Assembly (NCBI RefSeq): GCF_007741495.1
Contig: NZ_CP036262.1
Location: forward strand, 4,030,001 to 4,094,000
Source of the DNA: Roseimaritima multifibrata
GTDB lineage: Bacteria > Planctomycetota > Planctomycetia > Pirellulales > Pirellulaceae
Length of the DNA stretch: 64,000 nt
Reading direction: 5' to 3'
Each line of letters begins with the position of its first letter. Position 1 is the first letter of the stretch. The notes under the pieces are model-generated. The model did no database searches, was not told the DNA's origin, and saw nothing but the letters and a program-made list of their open reading frames with translations. Positions 54,245 to 63,584 of the stretch are shown here, in pieces. Both the position numbers and the translations under genes were made by a program.

Positions 54245-56047
54245 CTACCGTTCGTAGAGAACATCCAACGTCGATGCGCCAAGCATCCTCCCTTTCATCG
54301 CTTTCCGCAGCTTGGCTCTTGTTGCCTCGCGGGGTGAGATATCAAGTTTCGATGAGAGAGCAAAAACGGTGATGTGATACTTTTTTAGGCCAGGACCTTT
54401 GGAGCACATTGGATCGTAGCTGGCTTGGCCCCGGTCATTGATGCCAATGCTGCCGATCCCTTTGGCGTTTTGCTTTAGCGAAGTGACGTTCGCGGGAATG
54501 TTGTAGACCACCCAATAGGATTTCTCCTTATCGGGTGCCGTGTGCCAAATGGTAACGGCGAAGGCCTTCGTTCCTTCGGGAGCCCCTTTCCAAGTGATCG
54601 CTGGCGATTGCGCGGCACCGTCGCACGTGCAGTCGACCGACAGAAAATGTTTCTCGTCGACCGAAGGGCTGCTCACCTTGAAGCCCGGGGCATTCGTGCG
54701 GGACATGGAGGAAAGGTCTACCGGCGCATCGACTCGGCCGGGGCCGCCGCGAGGTGGACGACCACCGTTGCCATCGCGTGGCGGTGGAGGTGGTTGCGGC
54801 GGACCGCCTCGCTGCCGATCATCCCCCGGCGAATAGGTCTCCGACGTCTTTCGACCATCGGTATCGACGAACTCAAATTTGGCCGTCCCATCTTTCGCAA
54901 GCGTGTAAGAGACCGTTCCCTGCTGGCCGCGGACTTCGTAAACAAGGCGATAACTCCCCGGTTTCGGCTGAGTGAATTCCGTAATCTTCGCGTCACGTAG
55001 TGGACGCAAATCTGGACGAATCGGTTGAGCTCGTGGTTGCGGATCAACCTGTCCACCGCGTTCGACCACTTCACCATAAAATCCGCCATTCAGATACGGA
55101 TAGGTCTTGGTCGCATGGTAGTGATATTGCCCCGCTTCGTCTTTATGGCCGCCCAACGAATCCAGCGGCGCAAAGTCGGTCGCCTGTTGGTCTTGATATC
55201 CGAAAATTGGATAGCCGTCCAAAGCGTACGCAATCGGCTGGTCTTTGCCTGTTGTCTTTTCAAGATGAACAGGAGCGATGTGGTAGTGATAATCATCCGC
55301 TCGCCCGCAGTGACCACCGTACTCATCCAATTCCCCAAACAGCAGCGCATCGTCGCCCCGGTTGTTCAACGGATTGAAAATCGGGACTCCGTTGACCGCC
55401 AATGCGATCGCACCTCGCAGAAAGTTATCCTTCGTTGACATTGGCTGTTTCGCAGGCACGGGGTGCAAAGGAATTCGCCAAGCGTTGTCACCAAAGTACT
55501 TCTGTGGAATCGGGACCTGCTGTTGCCATGAACGAATCCCGATCATCATCGGATGGTCTGGCATTCCATTGGAGCCAACATAAAGATAGTCGTCGTCCAA
55601 ACGGAGCTTCAGTACCTTGGAAAACGGTTGGAAGTGTTCGTAGATCAATGGCATAGCGTTCTCGTTTGCCGGAATTCCATCACCGCTCGGTCGATTCTGC
55701 ACAACAAAATGCAGCTCGCGTTGCTGGTTGAGCGTATCGATCGCTTCAAGACGTTTCGCAATCCACTCACGGTCTGACGCGACCAGCCGTTCCATCTTTA
55801 GAGAGACCAAACGATTGTCGTCGCGGCGGATTTGCACGTCCCCAGCGGACGCGGTTACGAAGGTGCCATGCAAATGAACGCCTTCAGCACCTAGTGTCCA
55901 GGTCCTTGATCCTTTGGGTTTTTCTGAATCGCCATGATGCGGACCATCGTGCGCCAAAAGGGCGTTTGGAACCACCAGTATCACTGCGACCGTGAACGCC
56001 GAGCGGAAAAATCGGTGGGTGCCCCCATGATTGCTTTTTACTTTCAT
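54245..56047 (-). CDS. Secreted SHD1-like / YHYH / PEBP (YbhB-like) fusion protein
   Basis: 600 residues with a signal peptide (AFTVAVILVVPNALLAHDG). An SHD1-like domain (about 45-115, RTWTLGAEGVHLHGTFVTA, LVASDREWIAKRLEAI) is followed by a YHYH domain (about 150-350) with DDYHYHIAP and GQYHYHATKTYPYLNGG. A Pro/Gly/Arg-rich linker near 410-440 leads to a phosphatidylethanolamine-binding/Raf-inhibitor-like domain (about 450-600, SPAITWKGAPEGTKAFAVTI, SYWVVYNIPANV, KKYHITVFALS). The histidine-rich start and YHYH motifs suggest metal binding. It overlaps the upstream gene by ATGA and is the last gene of the ECF operon. Confidence 0.8.
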   Translation of the reverse strand: MKVKSNHGGTHRFFRSAFTVAVILVVPNALLAHDGPHHGDSEKPKGSRTWTLGAEGVHLHGTFVTASAGDVQIRRDDNRLVSLKMERLVASDREWIAKRLEAIDTLNQQRELHFVVQNRPSGDGIPANENAMPLIYEHFQPFSKVLKLRLDDDYLYVGSNGMPDHPMMIGIRSWQQQVPIPQKYFGDNAWRIPLHPVPAKQPMSTKDNFLRGAIALAVNGVPIFNPLNNRGDDALLFGELDEYGGHCGRADDYHYHIAPVHLEKTTGKDQPIAYALDGYPIFGYQDQQATDFAPLDSLGGHKDEAGQYHYHATKTYPYLNGGFYGEVVERGGQVDPQPRAQPIRPDLRPLRDAKITEFTQPKPGSYRLVYEVRGQQGTVSYTLAKDGTAKFEFVDTDGRKTSETYSPGDDRQRGGPPQPPPPPRDGNGGRPPRGGPGRVDAPVDLSSMSRTNAPGFKVSSPSVDEKHFLSVDCTCDGAAQSPAITWKGAPEGTKAFAVTIWHTAPDKEKSYWVVYNIPANVTSLKQNAKGIGSIGINDRGQASYDPMCSKGPGLKKYHITVFALSSKLDISPREATRAKLRKAMKGRMLGASTLDVLYER

Positions 56048-56778
56048 CGTTTCGGCCTTCTTCGTGGGGAATCAGGAATGATATTGTTTAGGTTTGAAAA
56101 GTCTGGTCGCGAAACTCCATCGGGCGAATCGGCGACGAAGTGACGGAAGATGACGGTATTGTCAAGTTCGATGTCATCGGTCCAAATGAAACTTGCCCCG
56201 CTGAAGTCATGCTCAAAGAATGGTTCCTTTGGCCCAACTTGCCGCTGCGAATACTCCTTGGCAAACCCCCAGGATTTGTCATCGAAGTCAATCGCATACC
56301 AATTTTCCGGAATCGGCAGGTTTCTTACCTTGGGATTTTTGGTGTCATGGTCTATCGGTCCGTGAGAAAACGCTTTGGCTTTCCAGGTTTTATTGGTCAC
56401 GGTTCCATCGCCAAACTTAAGAATGAAACCTGCGTCTCCAATACTGGTATTGGCGTATTCCATCCCTGTTTCCGAGTCGGCATTGTCTTTCGCCATGACG
56501 GCAATCGTCATCGGATAGGTTGGCAACACATCAACACTCACCACGTTGTGCGGCATGAACTTGATCGAATCGACTGCGATATGCTGGCCGTTGATGTACA
56601 ACGTAAACCAATTGTCTGCGTACACATTCGCTTTCACGGTGTCGCTGATTCGGGGTTTACCGACCCGGTTCGCACTGGACGGTTGGTTGATCGGAGGCTG
56701 CGCCCCCAGTTGCAACGCAAGGTGCATTGTGCCGAAACATGCTGCGACACCGATCGCAAGCCAAAGGAAACGTTTCAT
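56044..56778 (-). CDS. Secreted protein of the ECF operon, paralogue of 44165
   Basis: 244 residues with a signal peptide (FLWLAIGVAACFGTMHLALQ). The domain begins TVKANVYADNWFTLYINGQH and ends FIWTDDIELDNTVIFRHFV, shared with the lipoprotein at 44165-45160. The beta-rich pattern suggests a small surface or periplasmic binding domain. It follows the anti-sigma gene by 6 bp and overlaps the YHYH gene by 4 bp, so its product likely works with that protein. I do not recognise a named family. Confidence 0.75.
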   Translation of the reverse strand: MKRFLWLAIGVAACFGTMHLALQLGAQPPINQPSSANRVGKPRISDTVKANVYADNWFTLYINGQHIAVDSIKFMPHNVVSVDVLPTYPMTIAVMAKDNADSETGMEYANTSIGDAGFILKFGDGTVTNKTWKAKAFSHGPIDHDTKNPKVRNLPIPENWYAIDFDDKSWGFAKEYSQRQVGPKEPFFEHDFSGASFIWTDDIELDNTVIFRHFVADSPDGVSRPDFSNLNNIIPDSPRRRPKR

Positions 56779-56784
56779 ATCTAT

Positions 56785-57780
56785 TTACTCGTATTCCACG
56801 GCCCGCTCGGGTCCGTGATGGGATGCATGGTCGAAATGGTTAGCGGCGAGACCTCCCTCTTCAATAGCGGTCATCGTCAACGTGATTTGCTGGGGTCCAT
56901 AAGCCATTTCATAAAAACGGAGCTCAAGAATTTTGCCACTTACTTCGGCGTAACGGATCTCTACCCTCGCTGCTCCCCGGAAACCTGGTTTCTTGACAGC
57001 GACCAACTGCCGCTCGACTTCACTGCCTCGCGCGGCATCTGGTTTTTGCGTTTCCCTAGGCAACAATTCCAAGTCATAGGCGGTGCGCAATGCTTCCAAT
57101 CCGTCGTGTAGATTGTTGATAGGCAATCCATCTTCATGGCCAGGAAGATCTCGAGCGAAGTGGATCACGTCATTGCTATAACGCACCGGCCCATCAGGTC
57201 GCACGGCCCAGCTTGTTGTTCCGTTGCTCCCGGTTACGAAGTCGTCTCCCTGCGCGGTCTGGCGTTTGAGCACGAACTGGTTCGAACCGCGAACGTCAAG
57301 CGTCGCTCCATCTAGCGAGGGCTTGGGAGGACGACGCCGCTCAGGGGTGGAGGGATCTTGATGCCTGGGGGGAATCACGGTGTCACGAACCGATATCAAG
57401 AACGTCCGGGCCATCGGCAAATCATTGACCTCGATGATTCGATTTAGCTCAATCATCGCGGCCGAAGCGGAAGGCGTATCGACGGTTTGCCAAAAGATTC
57501 CAGCGATCAGCAGAACTGCACAAGCGGTCGACACCACGGCAAACGACCGCCGCCACCAACCACTCGACTGCGGCTTGATGGGCTCCACAGCATACGTCGC
57601 GTCATGTTCGGGCGCGGCCAATTCGCTGCGGAGTCGATCATGTAGCATCATGAACGAAGCGAATTGCCGTGCGTTTTTTTCATCCGCTTTGATCCACTGG
57701 TTCAACTGGTCTTGTTGCTCACCTGAAAGTGAATCATCTAGGTATCCATGGATCAGTTTTTGGTAATCAATGCTCATCAA
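56785..57780 (-). CDS. Membrane anti-sigma factor with LolA/RseB-like extracytoplasmic domain
   Basis: 331 residues. The N-terminal 60 (YQKLIHGYLDDSLSGEQQDQ, then HDRLRSEL) form a zinc-less anti-sigma-type helical domain. One membrane helix (about 75-95, FAVVSTACAVLLIAGIFW) puts the rest outside. The outer part (about 105-330) has a beta pattern reminiscent of LolA/RseB (GATLDVRGSNQFVLKRQT, GTTSWAVRPDGPVRYSND), so it may sense lipids or envelope state; this is inference. It overlaps the sigma gene by ATGA. It should hold the sigma factor inactive until a signal arrives. Confidence 0.78.
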   Translation of the reverse strand: MMSIDYQKLIHGYLDDSLSGEQQDQLNQWIKADEKNARQFASFMMLHDRLRSELAAPEHDATYAVEPIKPQSSGWWRRSFAVVSTACAVLLIAGIFWQTVDTPSASAAMIELNRIIEVNDLPMARTFLISVRDTVIPPRHQDPSTPERRRPPKPSLDGATLDVRGSNQFVLKRQTAQGDDFVTGSNGTTSWAVRPDGPVRYSNDVIHFARDLPGHEDGLPINNLHDGLEALRTAYDLELLPRETQKPDAARGSEVERQLVAVKKPGFRGAARVEIRYAEVSGKILELRFYEMAYGPQQITLTMTAIEEGGLAANHFDHASHHGPERAVEYE

Positions 57781-58295
57781 ATGCTCGCCTCCAACGCCTT
57801 GCGTTCAATGCACTCTCTAAGATGATCTCGAACTCGCTGCAGTGCTTTGGCGACGGAATTGGGCGTCATGTCAGCTTGAGACGCGATCGCAGCTGGCTTC
57901 ATATCGTCTCGGTACCGCAGACCAATCAACTGTTTGGCTCGACCATCCAGGGACCCCAGGCAGTCCTGCAGAAAATCGAGTGCCAGCGAGCGTTCTTGGG
58001 CTTCTTCATGAAACGCGACCGCGAGGCAAGCAACCGCGTCGTCATCGAAAACCAACGGATCGCGTCCCCGACGCCGCAAATACAACCCTACCTGCCGCCG
58101 CGCGATCCCGATCGCCCAAGGGATGAATGGCGACTTGGAATCATAGGAATGAAAGGATTCGACGACGGCGACCGCGACGTTCTGCAACACATCGTCACGA
58201 TCGCGGAAATCACGGACCACCGAGGCAATAAACGCCGAGACGGCTGGCTGGGCCAATGTCCATTGACGGGTCGCTTGTCGGGTTGTTTCGTCCAT
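57777..58295 (-). CDS. ECF sigma factor (planctomycete type)
   Basis: 172 residues from the ATG at 58295, which has GGAG 6 nt upstream; an ATG four codons earlier and a far-upstream frame are less likely. Region 2 is weakly conserved but includes RDRDDVLQNVAVAVVESFHS and PWAIGIARRQVGLYLRRRG. Region 4 is clear: LDGRAKQLIGLRYRDDMKPA and ASQADMTPNSVAKALQRVRD. It directs RNA polymerase to its own set of promoters. It heads a four-gene operon with the anti-sigma factor, the 244-residue protein and the YHYH/PEBP protein. Confidence 0.88.
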   Translation of the reverse strand: MDETTRQATRQWTLAQPAVSAFIASVVRDFRDRDDVLQNVAVAVVESFHSYDSKSPFIPWAIGIARRQVGLYLRRRGRDPLVFDDDAVACLAVAFHEEAQERSLALDFLQDCLGSLDGRAKQLIGLRYRDDMKPAAIASQADMTPNSVAKALQRVRDHLRECIERKALEASI

Positions 58296-58579
58296 AAATC
58301 GCTCCATAAAAAAAAAATGCCTCACATACTTACTTATCCGAGCGGACCCTTTTATGACCAACCATTCCCGAATTTCCGACATTTTTTTCCGCTTGATGCC
58401 AACATTACCAAGCGAATCGGGGACGCAAGTCAATTTGTCGACAAAGCAATCCCACGCTCAAATCGATTTCGTGACCTAATATTCCTTTCAAGGCGGACGG
58501 TTCGATGAGGCAAGTCCCAGTCGTGCCCTCCGGAAACTCACTCTGTTGACTTGTCGTTATACGCTCAGAAGAACAATCC

Positions 58580-59674
58580 ATGCTCCGATTATTTCGATCT
58601 TGCTTAAAATTCGTTTTGCCCGCTCTGCTGACGCTGGGCGCTACGGCCGCCTTGGCTTGTACCGGCATTACCCTTCGGCCCGGCGACGGTTCCGTCATTT
58701 TTGCCCGGACGATGGAGTTCGGGACAGACCTCCAATCGAACGTGATCATCATCCCGAGAGGCTATTCATTTGAAGGCACGGCCCCCGGCGATAAGCCCGG
58801 CATGCGATGGAAATCCGAATACGGGATCGTCGGAACCAATGCCTTCGATGAACCACTCGTTGCTGACGGATTGAATGAAAAGGGCTTGCATGTCGGGGTG
58901 TTTTACTTCCCCGGTTTCGCCAAATACCAGGATGTGAAACCCGAGGATGCCGATCGATCGCTCGCCCCTTGGGAACTGAGCACCTACCTACTCGGTACGT
59001 GCAGCAGCGTCGATGAAGCCGTCGAAGCGGCCAACAACGTCCTCGTCGGGGAAGTCGTGATGAAAAAGATGGGCTTCGTCCCCCCCCTTCATCTGATTGC
59101 AACGGACGCCACTGGCAAGTCGGTCGTCTTCGAACACGTTGACGGAAATCTGACCACGCACTCCAATCAGATCGGCGTGATGACAAACTCGCCGCAGTTC
59201 GACTGGCACCTGACCAATCTGAGCAACTACGTCAACTTGACCGCACAAAACTCCGAGGGAATGGACTTGGCCGGGAAACAAATCGAGGCACTCGGCCAAG
59301 GAAGCGGAATGCTTGGGTTGCCGGGGGATTTCACGCCTCCGTCACGATTTGTGCGTGCCGTCGCCTATTCCAAAGCTGCGTTGCCTGTCAAAACCGCAAA
59401 AGAGGGCGTCTTACAAGCCTTCCATATTCTGAATCAGTTCGATATTCCCAAAGGGGCGGCTATGGCCAACGAAAAAGGGAATGAAGTTGCCGACTATACC
59501 CTCTGGACAAGCGCCGCGGATTTAACAAACCTGCGTCACTATTTCCGCACCTATGAAAACAGCCAGATCCGGATGGTCGACCTCAAACAGGTCGACTTCG
59601 ACGCCAAGGACATCAAGACCATTTCGATGCGAGGCGAAGAGGTCATCCCAGACCTTTCGAAAACCGCAAAGTAA
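58580..59674 (+). CDS. Secreted choloylglycine-hydrolase/penicillin-V-acylase family amidase
   Basis: 364 residues. The signal peptide (VLPALLTLGATAALA) ends directly before Cys27, which becomes the N-terminal nucleophile (ACTGITLRPGDGSVIFARTM). The family blocks FARTMEFGTD, YGIVGTNAFDEPLVADGLNEKGL and GVMTNSPQFDWHLTNL are present. It cleaves linear amide bonds; in a marine planctomycete the natural substrate is more likely an N-acyl signal or lipid amide than bile salts. It is divergent from the sigma-factor operon. Confidence 0.9.
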   Translation: MLRLFRSCLKFVLPALLTLGATAALACTGITLRPGDGSVIFARTMEFGTDLQSNVIIIPRGYSFEGTAPGDKPGMRWKSEYGIVGTNAFDEPLVADGLNEKGLHVGVFYFPGFAKYQDVKPEDADRSLAPWELSTYLLGTCSSVDEAVEAANNVLVGEVVMKKMGFVPPLHLIATDATGKSVVFEHVDGNLTTHSNQIGVMTNSPQFDWHLTNLSNYVNLTAQNSEGMDLAGKQIEALGQGSGMLGLPGDFTPPSRFVRAVAYSKAALPVKTAKEGVLQAFHILNQFDIPKGAAMANEKGNEVADYTLWTSAADLTNLRHYFRTYENSQIRMVDLKQVDFDAKDIKTISMRGEEVIPDLSKTAK

Positions 59675-59814
59675 AGTTGCAAGTCGCTACCAAATCCTCA
59701 AGGTTCGCAACAAAGATCTCGCGGATCGCGTTGGGGATGTGGACGGTCTCCGCCCCGTCCGTTCGTCCGCTTCAGCAATTGGAAACCGATCTTACATGTT
59801 TGCGTAAGCGCAAC

Positions 59815-59837
59815 GGTGAGGGGAGCGGCCCCTCACC
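59815..59837 (+). terminator. Hairpin after the amidase gene
   Basis: Perfect 9-bp G/C-rich stem with a 5-nt loop (ggtgagggg agcgg cccctcacc), 140 bp after the stop and before the convergent esterase gene. No T-run follows. Confidence 0.45.
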
Positions 59838-59964
59838 TTCAGCCGTGCCGCTCGCTTCGCAGCAAACGGCTCTACCTTCAACACGCCCTTCTCCACGCTC
59901 CGCACAAAGGGGGAGGGTAGGAAAAGAGATTACTACGAAACGATAAAGCTATCGAGCGAAGATT

Positions 59965-62079
59965 CTACTCGGTGAGCGTCTTGATCAGAAAATCGCCTGC
60001 AGCTTGCTCAGCCTCTGTGCCTGTCGCGAGCTGAGCAGCCGACGTCGCGTTTATGGCGTTATATCCGGCTTGGACCGGAGCGGCCAACAATTCAATGCGA
60101 GATTCCGAGAGGTCCTTCTTTTCGCCATCCACTGGGCTGACGCACAGTAGAGGGCGAGGTGCACACAGTGCAGCTAGCTGCGAAACATCGGCTACTTTGA
60201 GAAGGTTCGGAGCGTAGACCCACAACGGCTGCGGCAAAGGGTCGGCGATCGCATCGACAAGGCTGCCCAGCGTCCGCTCGGTAACCACTGCGTCAATCTG
60301 GTCAGAGAGGGCTGCCGCAAGCAGTGCAGTCAACCCGCTACTGCCACGTCCATACACGGCAACTTCCCCAAGACCTTCTTGGTCCGAAAGAGTGCGTGCC
60401 GCGACGATCACATCCCAAGCCTGTTGAGCCAATAAAGGACGACCAAGCACGATCGCGTCACTAGCACATTGATTGGCATTGACCACGCCTTCTCCGGTCC
60501 CTCGAACATCGAGAGCCAGTATGGCGATTGGTTGTTCGAGCAATCGGCGAACCGTTTCCGATTTCATCGCCGCCTGCTTTCCTTCCGAGTCCAAAACGAT
60601 CACCAAAGGCAGAGGCTTTTTAGCGTTCTCGGGTTGGATCAACAGAGCAGGTACTTCCAGCTCGCGTTCGGTCCGAATGGTAAGTCGCTTAACCGTGTGA
60701 CCTTCCCAGTCAAACGATCCGTGCTCTTCCGCAGGCGACTTGAACGCCTGCGGTTTGCCGCCCAGCGTTTCCCAAAGCTGTTCACGTAGGTTTGCTGCCC
60801 AGGCAGTGTAACCGGCGGCGTCGCTTGGCACGCTCGGATAGGCCGATACCAATCGGTTTGCTTCCTCGCGAACCAAGTCGGCATAGCTTCTGGCATCGGC
60901 AGGAAATTTGCCGTCTTTGAATACTATCAGGTCTTTCGACTTCTTGTCTTCTAGCACAATTTCAGGTTCGGCAACGGGCGAACCATCGCCGCGTCCCTGA
61001 AGAAAACGGTTGAACCATCCGTAACCAGCTTCACGCAATGGCTTCGACCAACCATGACCGGCTGGAACATCACGCAGCGTCACGTGATCGGCCGAATCAT
61101 AAAGAGCATAGATCTGTTCGGCGCGGCGAATCGTATCGCGCGTTCCGGCAATTGGGAAAATGGGATCCTTCTGACCGTTGCCAGCAAGAAACGGACGTGG
61201 TGCCGCAAGCCCCACGAACTGGAACTGCTCCATGTTCTGAGCAATACCGGGCAGATGGTTGCAAATACAATGATTGCCGCCATCCTTGATCCAAGCTTCA
61301 TAAGAGCAAAGACAACAGAACGACGCACCACATGCAAATCGACTATCGATCGGCATCGCATACATCGTATTTAATCCGCCACCTGAATTGCCTGCGATGC
61401 CGATCCGCTTGGGATCCACTTCCGGACGCGTCTCCAGATAGTCGAGTGATCGAATGCTATCCCATAGCATGTAACGCAGATTGGTATGGCCGACAAGCAA
61501 CGCAGGGTAGCTGACCTGGTGGGAGTATCCACGCAACTTTCGTTCACCCTGTCCGATCGGATCATAAGCCAGCACGACGTAGCCTTGGCGAACCAATCCG
61601 ATCTGAGCGGTACGGTAGAGATCATAGTTTTTGCCGTCGTCCATCGAGTGACCAGCGGTCACCACGATTGCAGGCAACGGGCCTTCCAAGCCAGTTGGGA
61701 CATACAAATTCGCCGTCACGTAAAAGCCAGGAAAGCTCTCGAAGACGACATTCTCGATCGTATAGCCGTCTCGCTCGGATCGCCCTGTCACTTTGGCGTT
61801 GAGTGGCGTTTTGGCAGGGCGCGGCGACAAACCAATCGCTTCGTCCAATTTGACGGCGAGTGATTCTTTTGACTTCTCCCAGTCCTCTAGCCCCACGGGA
61901 TCCGCGTGCTGGCGACTGACCGCTACGTTGGCATCGATGTTGTAACGCAATGCATTCGCACTGCTGGGCAACCCACCGGGGTAGACCTTCCACGGATCGG
62001 GATCGGCAGCCAGCGACGCGCTGGCAATGATTGCGGAGACCAAAATCGCCAACGAAAACGGAGTGCGAGACAAGTTCAT
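59965..62079 (-). CDS. Large secreted acetyl-xylan-esterase-type alpha/beta hydrolase, duplicated fold
   Basis: 704 residues from the ATG at 62079, which gives a signal peptide (FSLAILVSAIIASASLA). The first hydrolase domain (about 60-380) is of the AXE1/abhydrolase-7 kind: LPAIVVTAGHSMDDGKNYD, VVLAYDPIGQGER, the nucleophile elbow IGIAGNSGGGLN and a His in DVPAGHGWSKPLREAG. The second part (about 450-700) repeats a hydrolase-like fold with VYGRGSSGLTAL but looks degenerate. It should deacetylate a carbohydrate or similar ester outside the cell. Confidence 0.83.
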   Translation of the reverse strand: MNLSRTPFSLAILVSAIIASASLAADPDPWKVYPGGLPSSANALRYNIDANVAVSRQHADPVGLEDWEKSKESLAVKLDEAIGLSPRPAKTPLNAKVTGRSERDGYTIENVVFESFPGFYVTANLYVPTGLEGPLPAIVVTAGHSMDDGKNYDLYRTAQIGLVRQGYVVLAYDPIGQGERKLRGYSHQVSYPALLVGHTNLRYMLWDSIRSLDYLETRPEVDPKRIGIAGNSGGGLNTMYAMPIDSRFACGASFCCLCSYEAWIKDGGNHCICNHLPGIAQNMEQFQFVGLAAPRPFLAGNGQKDPIFPIAGTRDTIRRAEQIYALYDSADHVTLRDVPAGHGWSKPLREAGYGWFNRFLQGRGDGSPVAEPEIVLEDKKSKDLIVFKDGKFPADARSYADLVREEANRLVSAYPSVPSDAAGYTAWAANLREQLWETLGGKPQAFKSPAEEHGSFDWEGHTVKRLTIRTERELEVPALLIQPENAKKPLPLVIVLDSEGKQAAMKSETVRRLLEQPIAILALDVRGTGEGVVNANQCASDAIVLGRPLLAQQAWDVIVAARTLSDQEGLGEVAVYGRGSSGLTALLAAALSDQIDAVVTERTLGSLVDAIADPLPQPLWVYAPNLLKVADVSQLAALCAPRPLLCVSPVDGEKKDLSESRIELLAAPVQAGYNAINATSAAQLATGTEAEQAAGDFLIKTLTE

Positions 62080-62193
62080 GTTCTGTTTCTCTATAGGTGG
62101 GGTGCGGGGGCGGGAGGAATGGGAGGCCGATTCGTCGGGGAATCGAAGCATAACATTGTCATCCGCATCATGACAACAAATGCTGCATCCAAA

Positions 62194-62505
62194 TCAAAAC
62201 TTGGCGACCATCTCTTTTGCGATCGACTTGATTTTCGAAACGTTTGCAGGAGGCGTTTCCATCAACCGATTGTAGTCAGCCAATAATTCATCGGTCTTTG
62301 CCGGATCCGATTCACGCATCGATTCAAGCCGGTCCTGCAGGCCCTCAATCGAGCTATTCAGTTCACCGGTGGCAGCAAGTTCCACCAGCACAGCCTTCGC
62401 CAACTCCGTGGAGGAAGGTGGCTGAACCGCAACTCCTTCTTCGCGTTTATCACACCCAACCAGCACGCCCACTAACAACATACAAACAAGCAATCGAGCC
62501 AACAT
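62194..62505 (-). CDS. Small lipoprotein
   Basis: 103 residues. The ATG at 62505 has AGGAG 8 nt upstream and begins a lipoprotein signal (RLLVCMLLVGVLVGC). The mature part is a short helical, acidic-basic protein (LQDRLESMRESDPAKTDELL). The family is unknown. It lies 59 bp after the DUF1559 gene on the same strand and is probably co-transcribed; small lipoproteins often follow DUF1559 genes in planctomycetes. Confidence 0.7.
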   Translation of the reverse strand: MLARLLVCMLLVGVLVGCDKREEGVAVQPPSSTELAKAVLVELAATGELNSSIEGLQDRLESMRESDPAKTDELLADYNRLMETPPANVSKIKSIAKEMVAKF

Positions 62506-62564
62506 CAACGATGCTCCTAACAGAATCGGAAAAACAAAAAAAGGAAAACGCTGCAGCACCGCAC

Positions 62565-63584
62565 CTACGGTAGCGTCACGACTTCTCCGCCATTGCGGGA
62601 ACCTAAACCATGATAAAGCTGTAGATCGACGGTCTCCGTCATCATTCGCACCGAAGCGTCCGCCAGCACGACATTCACTCCACCGGGATGGCGGCTTCTA
62701 GCAGGGAAAACTCCCTTACTATCGCCTGCACCACAGGTCGAACAGGTCATGCAACTGGGGTATTTCCAGTTAGGCGGTGCAACGGTGTTGAAAACAGTAT
62801 AGATATAGACAGGACGTCCCCAGCGATAACCATAATAGCTGGTGTGATTGTTGCGTCCCGCATCGCAGGCTTGTCCATACGCTTCAACCTGGGCATCCGT
62901 AATCGGCCCCTGTTGAGTGGATTCGTTGGCTGACCAAGGCTGGGCGCGAACGAGGTCTGTCTTTTGGCGATAAGTACCGTCGTCACCATCACCCGTCAGA
63001 TGCTCGCTAAACAGAATCGTATTGGACGTCCCATCGACGATCATCGCCATCCGTGTGGGAGCATCCATTCCGAACACGCCATTACGTCGTGACTCGGCAA
63101 TCGTCCAGCCGATGTTGGACCCCGCAGAGACCGCATAGTTGCAATTGCCTCGCACTGTTGCACTTGGAAACGGCATGTCCGAGGGACAGGAAAAAGCTGC
63201 CATCGGCGTCGTCGCAACCAGATTGTCTACCGTCGGACTAATCGGCAGGTAGAAATCGCGAGACACGGTTTTGATTTGATCATAAAGCGCCTGCTGTTCG
63301 ATGAAGGGGAGGAACGAGATCAGCGGCCCGTAACCTTGAAAGTCTGCTGCCGAAGGACTACCCGCTTTCTGTCGATACGCGGGAAACGTCAGAAACGTGT
63401 CGTGATAGTTATGTGATGCCAACCCCAACTGCTTCAAGTTGTTGGAGCATTGCATCCGTCGTGCCGCTTCGCGAGCTGCCTGAACGGCGGGCAAAAGCAA
63501 GCCCACTAACACACCAATAATGGCTATGACAACGAGTAACTCAACTAGAGTGAAACCAGCGCGCAGCGAATATGAGCGTTTCAT
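62565..63584 (-). CDS. DUF1559 protein with type IV prepilin-like N-terminus
   Basis: 339 residues. The N-terminus is a class III signal: GFTLVELLVVIAIIGVLVGL, with prepilin peptidase cleavage expected after the Gly and Glu at +5. The next block (LLPAVQAAREAARRMQCSNN, LKQLGLASHNYHD) and the C-terminal RHPGGVNVVLADASVRMM are DUF1559 hallmarks. Planctomycetes encode dozens of these pseudopilin-like surface proteins. GAGGAAGCG precedes the ATG. Function is unknown. Confidence 0.95.
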   Translation of the reverse strand: MKRSYSLRAGFTLVELLVVIAIIGVLVGLLLPAVQAAREAARRMQCSNNLKQLGLASHNYHDTFLTFPAYRQKAGSPSAADFQGYGPLISFLPFIEQQALYDQIKTVSRDFYLPISPTVDNLVATTPMAAFSCPSDMPFPSATVRGNCNYAVSAGSNIGWTIAESRRNGVFGMDAPTRMAMIVDGTSNTILFSEHLTGDGDDGTYRQKTDLVRAQPWSANESTQQGPITDAQVEAYGQACDAGRNNHTSYYGYRWGRPVYIYTVFNTVAPPNWKYPSCMTCSTCGAGDSKGVFPARSRHPGGVNVVLADASVRMMTETVDLQLYHGLGSRNGGEVVTLP

